From contig CP126123.1 in NCBI GenBank assembly GCA_030123605.1, positions 2,460,001 to 2,524,000 on the forward strand: a stretch of DNA of 64,000 bases. The letters run 5' to 3'. Both the position numbers and the translations under genes were made by a program. Source of the DNA: Nitrospira sp. Lineage in GTDB: Bacteria > Nitrospirota > Nitrospiria > Nitrospirales > Nitrospiraceae. The notes beneath the pieces are model-generated. The model searched no databases. It was not told the origin of the DNA and saw only the letters and a program-made list of their open reading frames with translations. Each line of letters opens with the position of its first letter. Within the stretch, counting starts at the first letter, position 1. This document shows positions 1-9,089 of the stretch, piece after piece.

Positions 1-1008
1 ACGATGATGCTGGGCGCGACCATCGCCCTGACCCAGACCGATATCAAACGGGTGGTGGCCTATTCGACCATGAGCCAGTTGGGGTATATGGTGATGGCCT
101 GCGGCCTAGGTGCCTACGGCGCCGGCATGTACCACCTGCTGACCCATGGCGCCTTCAAGGCGCTGCTGTTCCTCGGCTGCGGTTCGGTCATCATCGCCCT
201 GCACCATGAACAGGACATGCGTCACATGGGCGGCCTGAAGGACAAACTGCCTGTCACCTACTGGACCTTTCTGGTGGGGTCCCTCGCGCTGGCGGGATTC
301 CCGCTGACCGCCGGCTTTTTCAGCAAGGATGACCTGCTCGTCTCCTCCTGGTCCGCCGGTACGCTCGGACAGGTGTTCGCGGTCTGTGGGCTGATCACGG
401 CGGGGCTGACGGCGTTTTACAGTTTCCGCCTGGTCTTCGTGACCTTCTGGGGGTCGTCCCGCGTCGATCCACACCATGCAGGCCATGTCCATGAACCCTC
501 GACCACGATGACGGCTCCACTCATGGTCCTCGCGGTCCTCAGCATCGTCGCCGGGTACCTGGGCATCCCGACGTTTTTGGAGCCGGTCTTCCACGGCGAA
601 GGCGGGGTTGCGCACCACGAAGGGTCCGCCGCCTACGGCATCATGGCGTTTGCCACCTTGATGGGATTCGCCGGAATCGGCGCCGCCTATTATCTCTATG
701 TCTTGAATCCCGGTTTGCCGGACCGACTCGCGCGCCAATGGCGGACGGCCTACGAACTGTCCTTCCACAAGTGGTATGTCGATGAGGCCTACGACCGCGC
801 ATTCGTCCGCCCGACCATCGCGGCCGCGAACGATCTCTGGAAATATGTCGATGTGTCGATCATCGACGGGGCCGTCAACGGGGTAGCGCGAGCCGTGGCC
901 TGGGTAGGCTGGTTCATCCGCCTGACACAGAGCGGACAAACGCAACATTACGCCCTCGGCATGACGCTGGGCGCCGTGGTGATCCTGACGGTGTATTTGC
1001 TGCTCTAG
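1..1008 (+). CDS. nuoL: NADH-quinone oxidoreductase subunit L, C-terminal part (partial at window edge)
   Basis: Antiporter-like proton-pumping subunit of membrane complex I. The open frame runs from base 1 with no start in a suitable place, so roughly the N-terminal half lies outside the window (the family is usually 610-650 residues; about 335 are visible). Visible landmarks are the conserved TQTDIKRVVAYSTMSQLGYM segment, the LTHGAFKALLFLG segment with its membrane-embedded His and Lys, and FPLTAGFFSKDD, all typical of NuoL rather than NuoM/N. Several hydrophobic helices follow, ending in a last membrane segment. It is followed after 41 bp by nuoM and then nuoN in the usual complex I order, so it is the tail of a nuo operon. 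Function is clear; only the start is missing. Confidence 0.96.
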   Translation, partial: TMMLGATIALTQTDIKRVVAYSTMSQLGYMVMACGLGAYGAGMYHLLTHGAFKALLFLGCGSVIIALHHEQDMRHMGGLKDKLPVTYWTFLVGSLALAGFPLTAGFFSKDDLLVSSWSAGTLGQVFAVCGLITAGLTAFYSFRLVFVTFWGSSRVDPHHAGHVHEPSTTMTAPLMVLAVLSIVAGYLGIPTFLEPVFHGEGGVAHHEGSAAYGIMAFATLMGFAGIGAAYYLYVLNPGLPDRLARQWRTAYELSFHKWYVDEAYDRAFVRPTIAAANDLWKYVDVSIIDGAVNGVARAVAWVGWFIRLTQSGQTQHYALGMTLGAVVILTVYLLL

Positions 1009-1049
1009 CAGCTCTGAACCTTTTGCTTTTTACTGTGGGGTGAGGCTTC

Positions 1050-2618
1050 GTGACGACGTTTCCCTGGCTGACCCTGATCGTGTTCTTGCCTTTGATCGGA
1101 GCCCTGCTCTGCCTGCTGGTCAAGGTTGAGTCCGCCCGCCGGCTGGCGCTCGGCTTCACCGTGGCGACCTTTCTCTGCTCGCTGCCGCTCTGGTGGCTCT
1201 TCGATTCCTCCACCGCGGAGATGCAGTTCGTGGAACGGGCCTCTTGGATTGCTTCTCCACCGATACAATACAGCCTCGGCCTCGACGGCATCAGTTTCCC
1301 GCTCGTGCTGATGACGACCTTTCTCATGCCGTTTTGCGTCACGGTCTCTTGGACCTCGATCGAAAAACGGGTCCAACTGTTCATGGCCATGCTGCTGGTC
1401 ATGGAAACGGCGATGCTGGGGGTTTTCGTCGCGTTGGATTTCGTGCTGTTCTACGTGTTCTGGGAAGCCATGCTGATCCCGATGTATCTGCTCATCGGCG
1501 TCTGGGGCGGTCCGAACCGTTTATACGCGGCGATCAAATTCTTCCTCTATACCCTGGCCGGCAGCCTGTTGCTCCTGGTCGCGATCCTCGTCCTCTATTT
1601 CCACGGCGGGCATACCTTCGACATCATTGCGCTGAGTCGGGGAACCTACGGCGCCTCGCTCCAATTCTGGCTGTTCCTCGCCTTCTTCGCCGCCTTCGCG
1701 GTGAAGGTCCCGATGTTTCCGTTCCACACCTGGCTGCCCGATGCCCACGTGGAGGCTCCGACGGCGGGCAGCGTGATCCTCGCCAGTGTCTTGCTGAAGA
1801 TGGGCACCTACGGCTTTCTCCGTTTTACCCTGCCGATGCTGCCGGACGCCACCGACACCTTCACCAAACCGATGATCGCCCTGTCGGTCATCGCCATCCT
1901 CTACGGAGCCTACATGGCGCTGGCCCAGGCGGACCTCAAAAAACTCATCGCCTATTCCAGCGTCAGCCACATGGGCTTCGTCACGCTGGGCATCTTTGTT
2001 CTGAACATCCAAGGGATCGAAGGAGCGGTGATGCAGATGGTCAACCATGGGATCACCACCGGAGGACTGTTCCTCTGCGTGGGCATCATCTATGAGCGGA
2101 CTCACAGCCGTCAGATTCTGGACAATGCCGGCCTGGCAGGGCCGATGCCCCGTTATGCCGTATTTTTCATGATTTTCGCCCTGTCGTCGCTCGGGCTGCC
2201 CGGTACCAACAGTTTTGTCGGTGAATTCCTGGTACTGGCCGGCACGTTCCTCTGGAGCAAGATCGCCACATCCCTGGCCGCGCTGGGAATCATCCTGGCC
2301 GCCACCTATATGCTCTGGCTTACACAACGGATGATATTCGGCACTCCCTCGCCCACCCATCGCGAGCATCTGCTGGACCTCAATGCCCGAGAGACGGCGA
2401 CCCTCATCCCGCTGATCGCGCTGGTGTTCTTGATCGGAATTTTTCCGAACCCACTGTTGACCCGCATGCATGCGAGCGTGGCGCACCTGCTGGCAGCACC
2501 GAAACAGCCGGCCTTCGCAATTGAACCCCGTCCAGAGATTCCCATGGAGCGGGCGGCGGCAACCGCGATGACGGCCTCGCTCGACAACCCATCCTCCGAA
2601 CAGGCGGCGACGCGATGA
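1050..2618 (+). CDS. nuoM: NADH-quinone oxidoreductase subunit M
   Basis: Antiporter-like membrane subunit of complex I, 522 residues, full length for the family. The start is GTG with a GGGGTGAGG stretch just upstream; no ATG fits better. Diagnostic segments include FYVFWEAMLIPMYLLIG near residue 135 (with the conserved Glu), KVPMFPFHTWLPDAHVEAPT near residue 220 and AYSSVSHMGF near residue 305. About 14 hydrophobic helices can be counted. The last residues are a polar, Ala-rich tail. The stop overlaps the nuoN start by 4 bp (ATGA), so the two are translationally coupled. It pumps protons during electron transfer from NADH (or ferredoxin) to quinone. Confidence 0.96.
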   Translation: MTTFPWLTLIVFLPLIGALLCLLVKVESARRLALGFTVATFLCSLPLWWLFDSSTAEMQFVERASWIASPPIQYSLGLDGISFPLVLMTTFLMPFCVTVSWTSIEKRVQLFMAMLLVMETAMLGVFVALDFVLFYVFWEAMLIPMYLLIGVWGGPNRLYAAIKFFLYTLAGSLLLLVAILVLYFHGGHTFDIIALSRGTYGASLQFWLFLAFFAAFAVKVPMFPFHTWLPDAHVEAPTAGSVILASVLLKMGTYGFLRFTLPMLPDATDTFTKPMIALSVIAILYGAYMALAQADLKKLIAYSSVSHMGFVTLGIFVLNIQGIEGAVMQMVNHGITTGGLFLCVGIIYERTHSRQILDNAGLAGPMPRYAVFFMIFALSSLGLPGTNSFVGEFLVLAGTFLWSKIATSLAALGIILAATYMLWLTQRMIFGTPSPTHREHLLDLNARETATLIPLIALVFLIGIFPNPLLTRMHASVAHLLAAPKQPAFAIEPRPEIPMERAAATAMTASLDNPSSEQAATR

Positions 2619-4090
2619 CCATTCCCCTTCAAGATCTCCTCGCGATCCTGCCGGAGCTCATCGTCATCAGCACAGCCTGCCTCATTCTGGTGTTGGACCC
2701 TCTTCTCGAAACCTCGAAGAAGGACGTCCTGGCCTGGCTCACATTAGGCGCCCTTGCCGTTTGCCTGGGCCTGACCTCTTCCCAGATGGCAGGCCGTGTC
2801 TTCGCCTTCAGCGACCTGGTCGTCATCGACACCTATGCTTCGTTCTGGAAATTGCTGCTCTATATCGTCACCGGACTGACGGTCTTGCTGTCGTTGGCCT
2901 ACCTCAAGGCAGAGCGGCTCAACATCGGGGAATACTACGGCTTCATCCTTCTGGCGCTGGCCGGCATGATGGTCATGGTCTCCGGCGCCGACCTGCTCAC
3001 CATCTACCTCGGCACCGAACTCATGTCCCTGTCCCTCTACGTGATGGCCGGCCTAAAACGGACCGAGGCCCGCTCACTGGAAGCCTCGGCCAAGTACTTC
3101 GTGTTGGGAGCCTTCTCCTCCGGAATCTTGTTGTACGGCATTTCGCTATTGTTCGGATTGGCCGGCAGCACGCGCCTGTCCGTCATCGCGGACGCGATCG
3201 CCACGCAGGGCTCAGGGAATCCGATCCTACCGCTGGCGCTGGTGTTGCTCGCCGTCGGGTTCGGATTCAAACTGGCCGTCGTGCCGTTTCACATGTGGAC
3301 CCCGGACGTCTATCAGGGAGCGCCGACCTCCGTGACCGCCTTCATGGCTGTCGCCTCGAAAGCCGCCAGCTTCGGCGCCTTTCTCCGGGTGTTCGTGGAA
3401 GGCTTGGGAGGAGTGAGCGCCGATTGGTCGATCCTCTTCACCATCGTCTGCCTGGCGACCCTCGCCTTAGGCAACCTGGTCGCGATCGTCCAGACCGACA
3501 TCAAGCGTATGTTAGCCTACTCCAGCATCGCCCATGCCGGTTATGCCCTGATTGGGGTCGTGGTGGCGGGCAGGCAAACCGGCGTGACAGCCTCGACCGG
3601 CCTTGCGAGCGTATTGCTCTACATCGCCATCTATTCGTTCATGACGCTCGGCGCGTTCGCCCTCGTCGGTATGTTGCGCAAAGAAGGACAAGAGAGCGAC
3701 GAGATCGACGATTTTGCGGGCTTGGCAAAACGCGAGCCGCTGGCGGCCGGGTTCATGCTGATGTTTCTGGTGTCGCTGGCCGGGATCCCTCCGACGGCGG
3801 GCTTCATCGGCAAATTCTATGTCTTCATGGCAGCCGTGAACGCAGGAATGACATGGCTGGCCGTCGTGGCCGTCATCTTCGCCGCCATTTCCGCCTTTTA
3901 TTACCTGCGCGTCGTGATGGTCATGTACATGCGCGATGCCGACGGCCCCGTCGCCTCCCACTCACGGCTCGAAACATCTCCGGCCCTGTCGTTCGTCCTC
4001 GCCTGCGCCCTCGCCGGCGTCGTGCTATTGGGCCTATTCCCCAACGGCCTGTGGTCGCTGGCCACCCAGGCTGCGCCGTTGCTGAAGTAG
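2615..4090 (+). CDS. nuoN: NADH-quinone oxidoreductase subunit N
   Basis: Third antiporter-like subunit of complex I, 491 residues, full length. It begins in the ATGA overlap with nuoM. Recognisable segments are YLGTELMSLSLYVMAGL near residue 130, FKLAVVPFHMWTPDVYQGAP near residue 210 and QTDIKRMLAYSSIAHAGY near residue 295, the NuoN versions of the shared antiporter motifs. About 14 membrane helices. As the last nuo gene here it is followed by a 7-bp-stem inverted repeat and a convergent gene, so the operon ends at this point. Confidence 0.96.
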   Translation: MTIPLQDLLAILPELIVISTACLILVLDPLLETSKKDVLAWLTLGALAVCLGLTSSQMAGRVFAFSDLVVIDTYASFWKLLLYIVTGLTVLLSLAYLKAERLNIGEYYGFILLALAGMMVMVSGADLLTIYLGTELMSLSLYVMAGLKRTEARSLEASAKYFVLGAFSSGILLYGISLLFGLAGSTRLSVIADAIATQGSGNPILPLALVLLAVGFGFKLAVVPFHMWTPDVYQGAPTSVTAFMAVASKAASFGAFLRVFVEGLGGVSADWSILFTIVCLATLALGNLVAIVQTDIKRMLAYSSIAHAGYALIGVVVAGRQTGVTASTGLASVLLYIAIYSFMTLGAFALVGMLRKEGQESDEIDDFAGLAKREPLAAGFMLMFLVSLAGIPPTAGFIGKFYVFMAAVNAGMTWLAVVAVIFAAISAFYYLRVVMVMYMRDADGPVASHSRLETSPALSFVLACALAGVVLLGLFPNGLWSLATQAAPLLK

Positions 4091-4110
4091 CCCTACACAG
4101 AAAACCAATC

Positions 4111-4133
4111 GTCTACCCTATGCGCCGGTAGAC
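4111..4133. terminator. Inverted repeat between convergent nuoN and the next gene
   Basis: GTCTACC and GGTAGAC form a perfect 7-bp stem with a 9-base loop, 20 bases after the nuoN stop and overlapping the stop codon of the convergent gene. There is no clear T-run on either side, so a factor-independent terminator is only possible, not shown. Confidence 0.35.
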
Positions 4134-5000
4134 CGACCTACGATTTTGCAGTTCTTCTACAATCCGTACGTCATCAATTCCCTGCTTTAAATCGGCCGTC
4201 GTGAGGGTCGGGAAGTGCTGAAACTCAAAATCCATGCGAAATGACAATGCCCTCTTTCCCACCAACTGCCTCAGCCCCTCCCTGATCTTATCTTCCAACC
4301 ACGCAAGGTCATATCCTTTGTAGTATTCAGAAGGGGCAAGCACTCTCAAATGAATGAGTGCTGCATTCAACAGGGCCCGCTGTTCCTTTGTACCCTCTGA
4401 TTCATCGATAGTTACCAGCGAATCTTTCTCTTGGCGACGGAAGACATACAGTAGGCCGTACAGGAGGATTTCTATCGCCGCATAAAGTGGCGTGTTGCTT
4501 TCTACCTTCAACTCTATGAATTCATACTCCCCCTCACGACGCTTGTGAATCAGATCGATGTTTCGATGTTTGTCGTTGTGAGGAGGCACCAGCCCTGACG
4601 CGGTCGGAACCTGATTCGCCCAACGGTCACGCTCCGATGGCCGCGACATGCATACCCTGGCAATGCCTCTTTCAAGTTGAACCTCAAGACTGTCGTTACC
4701 TTCCGCCATAACCGGATTAAGGCTGAAGCGCCAATTTTGTTGTGACCCCGGATTCGATCTTGGCTCTTGAGGGCGTGCCGCATTTTCCCAGTTGGTTTTG
4801 ATTCGTTTATAGACATCCTCCATCACCTTCAGCATGTCGATTTCTGGCGACGGAGGCTTGCTCAATTTGATACAGCTCTCCTTATGCCTGTAATGGGGAA
4901 GGGTCTTTCCAATGCCAGTGACACCGAAATACCTATCTATGATGTCACCGACACCGGACAAAATATTCCGCCTTTCCTCGCTCAAATCAGTCTTCGACAC
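4113..5000 (-). CDS. Uncharacterised protein with a PD-(D/E)XK-like nuclease core
   Basis: 295 residues, family not recognised. The start is GTG with a strong GGGAGGTG ribosome-binding site 6 bases upstream. Around residues 165-200 there is an RNIDLIH segment followed by a YEFIELKVESN segment and a helix, the D...ExK spacing of PD-(D/E)XK nucleases, so a restriction-like or DNA-repair-like fold is plausible. The rest is charged and soluble, with no signal peptide or membrane helix. The gene overlaps by 14 bp the stop codon of a truncated MBL-fold hydrolase remnant upstream, so the two were probably once a coupled pair. Activity is inference from the motif alone. Confidence 0.6.
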   Translation of the reverse strand: MSKTDLSEERRNILSGVGDIIDRYFGVTGIGKTLPHYRHKESCIKLSKPPSPEIDMLKVMEDVYKRIKTNWENAARPQEPRSNPGSQQNWRFSLNPVMAEGNDSLEVQLERGIARVCMSRPSERDRWANQVPTASGLVPPHNDKHRNIDLIHKRREGEYEFIELKVESNTPLYAAIEILLYGLLYVFRRQEKDSLVTIDESEGTKEQRALLNAALIHLRVLAPSEYYKGYDLAWLEDKIREGLRQLVGKRALSFRMDFEFQHFPTLTTADLKQGIDDVRIVEELQNRRSVYRRIG

Positions 5001-5175
5001 GCGGCACCTCCCACCATTGACCGTCTTCTCTCACCTCGACATTGTCGAAATACTCCTTGAACCGCTTGGCAGCGAACGAATGAATGGGAACCAGCATCTT
5101 GGCCGCAACCGCTTTGGCATATCGCTGCAAATCCTTCGGTGTGGCATGGCCTGATGTGTGGCAATGAACGAAAGA
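4987..5175 (-). pseudogene. C-terminal stump of an MBL-fold (metallo-beta-lactamase-like) hydrolase
   Basis: One minus-strand frame encodes about 60 residues containing HTSGHATPKDLQRYAK, then KMLVPIHSF and a FDNVEVREDGQWWEV end. This matches the C-terminal portion of MBL-fold metallo-hydrolases of the RNase J/beta-CASP type, where HTSGHA carries a metal-binding His and VPIH another. No N-terminal HxHxDH part exists upstream: the frame runs into a dispersed repeat element at about 5165-5275, which seems to have replaced it. The TGA stop lies inside the start of the downstream PD-(D/E)XK-like gene. Non-functional as an enzyme, but it may still help translate the downstream gene. Confidence 0.7.
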
Positions 5176-5275
5176 CTCGACAGCGAGTGAAGCGGCGAAT
5201 CGTACTCTCTGCGGTACGGTGAGCCTCTGGGCGATGCGAGAACGCCGCTGGCGGGCTTTTTCCGCATCCTGCTAG
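5165..5275 (-). repeat. Dispersed intergenic repeat, family 1, copy 1
   Basis: Read on the minus strand it begins TAGCAGGATG, then GGAAAAAGCCCGCCAGC, CGTTCTCGCATCGCCCAGAG and GTACCG. The same order of blocks occurs at 29962-30070 (plus) and 15427-15579. This copy abuts the point where an MBL-hydrolase remnant loses its N-terminal part. Confidence 0.7.
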
Positions 5276-5396
5276 GAGTGAGCCAAGCCAACGAATCGAT
5301 CTACTCCGGAGTCGAATGGTTCGCTGAAAACCGTTTGGGCAAGCATTGAACAGAGCAACGGATAACATCCGAGGCAGAAGCAGGCAATCCGTTTTT

Positions 5397-5585
5397 TCAA
5401 TGTTTCAAAATGATATACGCCTCGGGGTACGAATGATGCCAATCACTCAAGGGTGGCAGGGGGTGACCAAGTTGGATCGGCCAAGAAAAGCGCGGCGGAC
5501 AGGCTTGAGAATACAGAAGAACGGTCATCAACGCAGCGGCTTCCCAATTCTTATTCGCAATGATAAGAATCCGCCGATGTCCCAT
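5397..5585 (-). pseudogene. Possible gene remnant, about 60 residues
   Basis: A short minus-strand frame starting at ATG 5585 encodes a protein-like stretch (RRILIIANKNWEAAALM followed by a Pro-rich segment) that ends abruptly at a stop. The start of a Rossmann-like beta strand is suggested, but no complete domain follows in any frame before the neighbouring repeat. I do not recognise the family. It may be a broken gene or chance coding. Apart from this and the repeat, 5280-5690 shows nothing I can name. Confidence 0.25.
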
Positions 5586-5693
5586 CAAGGCCGCCGGCCG
5601 CTTGCAAGATCATTTCCGCGGAAGTATGCGACCCTCTCCAAGTGATTACCTATACCGGGCTTCCCCCTCCATGCTACTCTGCGCGCGGAAATC

Positions 5694-6533
5694 ATGACTG
5701 CATCGTCGTTCCTCTCCAGCGTCTTCGACTCCTTCCGACGACGCGGCTGTCCGAGCCTGGCCGCCTCGCTGGCCTTCTACTCGTTGCTCTCACTGTTCCC
5801 GATGGTATTCCTGCTGCTCTACGGCATCAGCTTTATCGTCAGTCAGGATGTCATCGGCTATCAGTTTTTACTGGGGTTCCTGAAAGGCTTTTTGCCCAGC
5901 GTGGGCGAACGCCTCGCCAAAGACATTCGCCGGGTGGCGGAGCAGGAGGAGGTGCGGTGGGCGGTTTTTCTCGCCTTCGGCTGGTTCAGCGCGCTGGTGT
6001 TCTACGAATTGGACTATGCGATGAACACCGTGTTCGGCACGGCAGCCAAGCGGCATCCGCTGATTTCAACCCTTGTGGCCATCGCCTTGATCTGGATGTT
6101 GGGCTTTCTGACGCTCATTTCCTTCGTCGCCACGCAGGCGATCGAGCTGCTCACGACCTATGCGCCCCGCCTGTGGGGCCTGAATCTCGTGGCGATCACC
6201 GCGCATGATTTCCTCCTCACCTATTCACTCCCGTTCCTGCTCGCCTTCGTCTCCGTCACCTGCCTCTACCGGTTCCTACCGCACCAACGGCCAACCTGGC
6301 GGGAAGCGACTATCGGCGGTGCCCTGTTCAGCTTATTGTGGATTGCAGCGAAGGCCCTGTTCGTCACCTATCTGGAAGGGGCCGCCCTGTACACACAACT
6401 GTACGGATCGTTGCTCGAAGTGGTGCTGCTGTTGCTCTGGGTCTATTATTCAGCGGCACTCCTCCTGCTGGGAGCGGTCGTGACCCACGAGGTCCAGTCT
6501 CTGGCGCTTTCGCAGAATCACCTGACGACCTAG
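5694..6533 (+). CDS. YihY/BrkB family (UPF0761) inner-membrane protein
   Basis: 279 residues with six predicted membrane helices, full length for the YihY/virulence-factor BrkB family (once misnamed ribonuclease BN). The family signature near the N terminus, SLAASLAFYSLLSLFPM, is clear, as is the LYGSLLEVVLLLLWVYYSA segment near residue 245. An ATG with GGAA 6 bases upstream is the chosen start. The biochemical role of this family is not settled; proposals include transport. It stands alone between a repeat-rich gap and a convergent protease gene. Confidence 0.9.
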   Translation: MTASSFLSSVFDSFRRRGCPSLAASLAFYSLLSLFPMVFLLLYGISFIVSQDVIGYQFLLGFLKGFLPSVGERLAKDIRRVAEQEEVRWAVFLAFGWFSALVFYELDYAMNTVFGTAAKRHPLISTLVAIALIWMLGFLTLISFVATQAIELLTTYAPRLWGLNLVAITAHDFLLTYSLPFLLAFVSVTCLYRFLPHQRPTWREATIGGALFSLLWIAAKALFVTYLEGAALYTQLYGSLLEVVLLLLWVYYSAALLLLGAVVTHEVQSLALSQNHLTT

Positions 6534-6648
6534 CAGCCTGTCGAACCGTCGTTCGAGTCCTCACAAATGCCGGCGCACCGAGGGGTCACGGACACTCTCA
6601 GACCTTCAGGCATCGTGTGTCGTTCCGTCTCGCCGGGAGCCGAAGTCG

Positions 6649-7821
6649 TTATGAGGGACGGCCCTTGCCGGAGGGGTGCCGTTGCTCGATGAAGTGTCCG
6701 AGGGAAGCCCGCGTCACCAACCCCAGCAGGTGCCCGTCCTCCACCACGACCAACCGCTCCGCGCCGAGCGCGATCATCTGCTCCAACGCCTGCATCGCGG
6801 ACATATCCGGCGACACGACCATCTCGTCGCCGGAAACCTGCATGATATCGGCCACGTGTTTGAACGCCCAGAGCGAGTTCTGAACCGTCTGTACATCGCG
6901 TACGGTCACGACACCCACCAGACGATCGTCTCGCACCACCGGAAACCCTCCATACCCGTAGGGGAGGAAATATTGATTGACGGCTTCCTCCAGCGTAAGG
7001 TCCGGAGAAAGGGCCACGACGTTCTTGACCATGAGGTCACGGACCGGCACCGAGGCCAACGAGGCGCGGATGGCCGCCTGCTTCCGACTGCCCTTCGCCG
7101 CGGCAAAGAGAAAGGCCCCCAGGAGAATGATCCAACCTCCGCTGCTCGCCAAGGCACTCGACAACGTGCCGGTGAGGGCGCCGACCAGGAGGAAGGCTCC
7201 GAAGAGACCGAAGCTGAGTCCGAACAGCAGTCCAACCAAGGCCGCCTGGCTGGTCGCGCGGTAAAAATCCTTGCTCCAGGCCCAGAGTCCTGCCCGCAAA
7301 GCTCGACCGCCGTCCAACGGAAACCCCGGCAATAGATTGAACAGGCCCAACTGGGTGTTGACCATCCCCAGCAACATGCCCAGCGCCGTCAACCCACGTA
7401 CGGATGTCCCATCAGGTAGCGACTCCAACAGCGCCACCAGGCCCAAACAGAATCCTGCGAGGAGGAAGCTGACGATCGGACCGGCGATGGCGATCAAGAA
7501 TTCCGCACGAGGATGCGGCGGCTCTTTCCGCATCTGCGCCACACCGCCGAAGATAAAGAGCGTGATCTGGCCGATCGGAATGCGATATCGGAGCGCGACC
7601 AGGGAATGACCAAGCTCGTGTAATACCACGGACCCAAACAGCAGGAGCGCCGCCACGCCTCCCATCGCCCAGTATCGCGGCTCCGACAGGCCCGGAAGCA
7701 TGTCCGGCAGATACCCGGTCGCGAGGGACCAGGTCACGAAGAAAAAGACGAAGAGCCACGAAGCATGCACGCGGATGGGAATCCCGAACATGCGACCGAT
7801 TTGCCAGTCCAGACCCTGCAT
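6649..7821 (-). CDS. Site-2-type (M50) intramembrane metalloprotease with two CBS domains
   Basis: 390 residues. The family's zinc site is visible as HELGH at residues 68-72 inside a membrane helix, and the third ligand as FPLDGGR near residue 170. Residues about 255-370 hold a tandem pair of CBS domains (VRDLMVKNVVALSP and VADIMQVSGDEMVVSP are their starts), which usually bind adenine nucleotides and regulate the protease. N-terminal part has about six membrane helices. An upstream TTG (7857) is possible, but the ATG at 7821 begins right at the conserved family start and has GAGAGGG upstream. Expected role: cleavage of membrane-bound regulators. Transcribed divergently from the deacetylase gene. 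Confidence 0.93.
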   Translation of the reverse strand: MQGLDWQIGRMFGIPIRVHASWLFVFFFVTWSLATGYLPDMLPGLSEPRYWAMGGVAALLLFGSVVLHELGHSLVALRYRIPIGQITLFIFGGVAQMRKEPPHPRAEFLIAIAGPIVSFLLAGFCLGLVALLESLPDGTSVRGLTALGMLLGMVNTQLGLFNLLPGFPLDGGRALRAGLWAWSKDFYRATSQAALVGLLFGLSFGLFGAFLLVGALTGTLSSALASSGGWIILLGAFLFAAAKGSRKQAAIRASLASVPVRDLMVKNVVALSPDLTLEEAVNQYFLPYGYGGFPVVRDDRLVGVVTVRDVQTVQNSLWAFKHVADIMQVSGDEMVVSPDMSAMQALEQMIALGAERLVVVEDGHLLGLVTRASLGHFIEQRHPSGKGRPS

Positions 7822-7895
7822 CGTGTCACCGTAGCAGCCCTCTCGATAGAGCGTCAACTATCGCCGCCGCGCGCCTTCGGGTATACTCCCCGGCG

Positions 7896-8612
7896 ATGAC
7901 ACGCGCGACATTCATGCTGGCGGTAGGGCTCGTCTGTGGACTCCTACTCATACCCCGCCAGACCGTAGCCCAGGTCATCAAGACCGGCCCTGCCTCCTGC
8001 CCGGCGGTGGCCCTGACCTATGACCTCTGCCCTGTCCGCTCTGCCCCGGGGTTCGATGCCGAATTGATCGACTTTCTGATCGCCAAAAAGATTCCCGCTA
8101 CCTTTTTCATGTCCGGCCGGTGGATGGCCCGGCACGGTGCCGAGGTGAAGAAGCTGCTGGCGGTCCCCTTTTTCGAGGTTGGGACGCACGGCGAGGTCCA
8201 TGCCCATCTCCCCCTGCAGGAAGTCGAGGAACAGCGGCGGGAAATCATGGGGCCGGTCAAGGCTCTCCGAAGCACGTATGGACGCGCCACGACGCTCTTC
8301 CGCCCGCCCTACGGGGAATATGACGATCGCACGGTGGACACCGTCAATGCGCTGGGCCTGCAATTCGTCCTCTGGAATATCGAGTCAGGCGATCCCGACC
8401 CGACGCTCTCAGCCGAGGCCATTCAGGCGCGCATCCGGAAGCGGCTCAAGCCCGGCAGTGTGATCGTGCTGCATGCCAACGGCAAGGGCAAACATACGCG
8501 CGCCGTCACCGAAGCCCTGGCGGTCACCCTCTTACCGACCAAGGGCCTCACTCCCATGACCGTCTCGGATCTCTTGCAATGCAACCAACCGACGACCGCC
8601 CCCACACCATAA
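7896..8612 (+). CDS. Exported polysaccharide deacetylase-like protein (NodB fold) with altered first motif
   Basis: 238 residues with an N-terminal signal peptide (hydrophobic residues 5-20, cleavage near AQV) and a single NodB homology domain. The usual TFDDGP motif is TYDLCP at residues 41-46: the catalytic-base Asp is kept but the metal-binding second Asp is Leu. The HxxxH region appears as HGEVHAH, and the RPPYGEYD and IVLHANGKG segments match motifs 3-5. These enzymes remove acetyl groups from N-acetylglucosamine polymers in the envelope. With the altered motif, activity or metal use may differ. The stop overlaps the next gene by 34 bp. Confidence 0.85.
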   Translation: MTRATFMLAVGLVCGLLLIPRQTVAQVIKTGPASCPAVALTYDLCPVRSAPGFDAELIDFLIAKKIPATFFMSGRWMARHGAEVKKLLAVPFFEVGTHGEVHAHLPLQEVEEQRREIMGPVKALRSTYGRATTLFRPPYGEYDDRTVDTVNALGLQFVLWNIESGDPDPTLSAEAIQARIRKRLKPGSVIVLHANGKGKHTRAVTEALAVTLLPTKGLTPMTVSDLLQCNQPTTAPTP

Positions 8613-9070
8613 TTCGCGAGATGCGGGCGGATGATCGCGACGCCGTCATCCGCATCCTGGTCGATTCCGACCCCTGGAAACGCCTCGGCTTCACCGCCGC
8701 GGACTGGGACGGCATCTTTACACCGCTCCCCCAAGGGCGTGATACTTTCATCATTGAGCAGGAAGGCTCAACGCTCGGCATCGCCATCGTCCGGAGAAAG
8801 TTCCTCTTCGGCGATTACCTGGAACTCCTCGGCGTCGCCCCCTCAGCCGTCGGTCAGGGCCTGGGAAGCCGCCTGCTCTCCCACGTCGAATCACTGACCT
8901 TCGCGCGCGCAAAGAATCTGTTCGCCTGCGTATCGGATTTCAACGAGGGAGCTCGAAGCTTTTATCGCAAGCAGGGGTATCAGGAAATCGGCCCCATGCC
9001 GAACTTTCTCATTCCGGGGTATGCCGAGGTTCTGCTCCGCAAAACCATCGGCCCGACAAGAACCACGTAA
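8579..9070 (+). CDS. GNAT family N-acetyltransferase
   Basis: 163 residues, one Gcn5-related acetyltransferase domain. Motif A, the acetyl-CoA pyrophosphate loop, is visible as VAPSAVGQGLGSRLL near residue 90, and the C-terminal FYRKQGYQEIG strand-helix is typical. The start at 8579 overlaps the deacetylase gene by 34 bp, suggesting one transcript. No signal peptide; cytoplasmic. The acceptor (an amine of a protein, sugar or small molecule) cannot be read from sequence. Confidence 0.88.
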   Translation: MQPTDDRPHTIIREMRADDRDAVIRILVDSDPWKRLGFTAADWDGIFTPLPQGRDTFIIEQEGSTLGIAIVRRKFLFGDYLELLGVAPSAVGQGLGSRLLSHVESLTFARAKNLFACVSDFNEGARSFYRKQGYQEIGPMPNFLIPGYAEVLLRKTIGPTRTT

Positions 9071-9089
9071 CGGCGAAGGAGTCCCGGCC

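Noticed and set aside
2761..4131. Long Arg-rich frame overlapping nuoN on the same strand
   Set aside because: A shifted reading of nuoN; very Arg/His/Pro-rich composition, no start signal, no domain.
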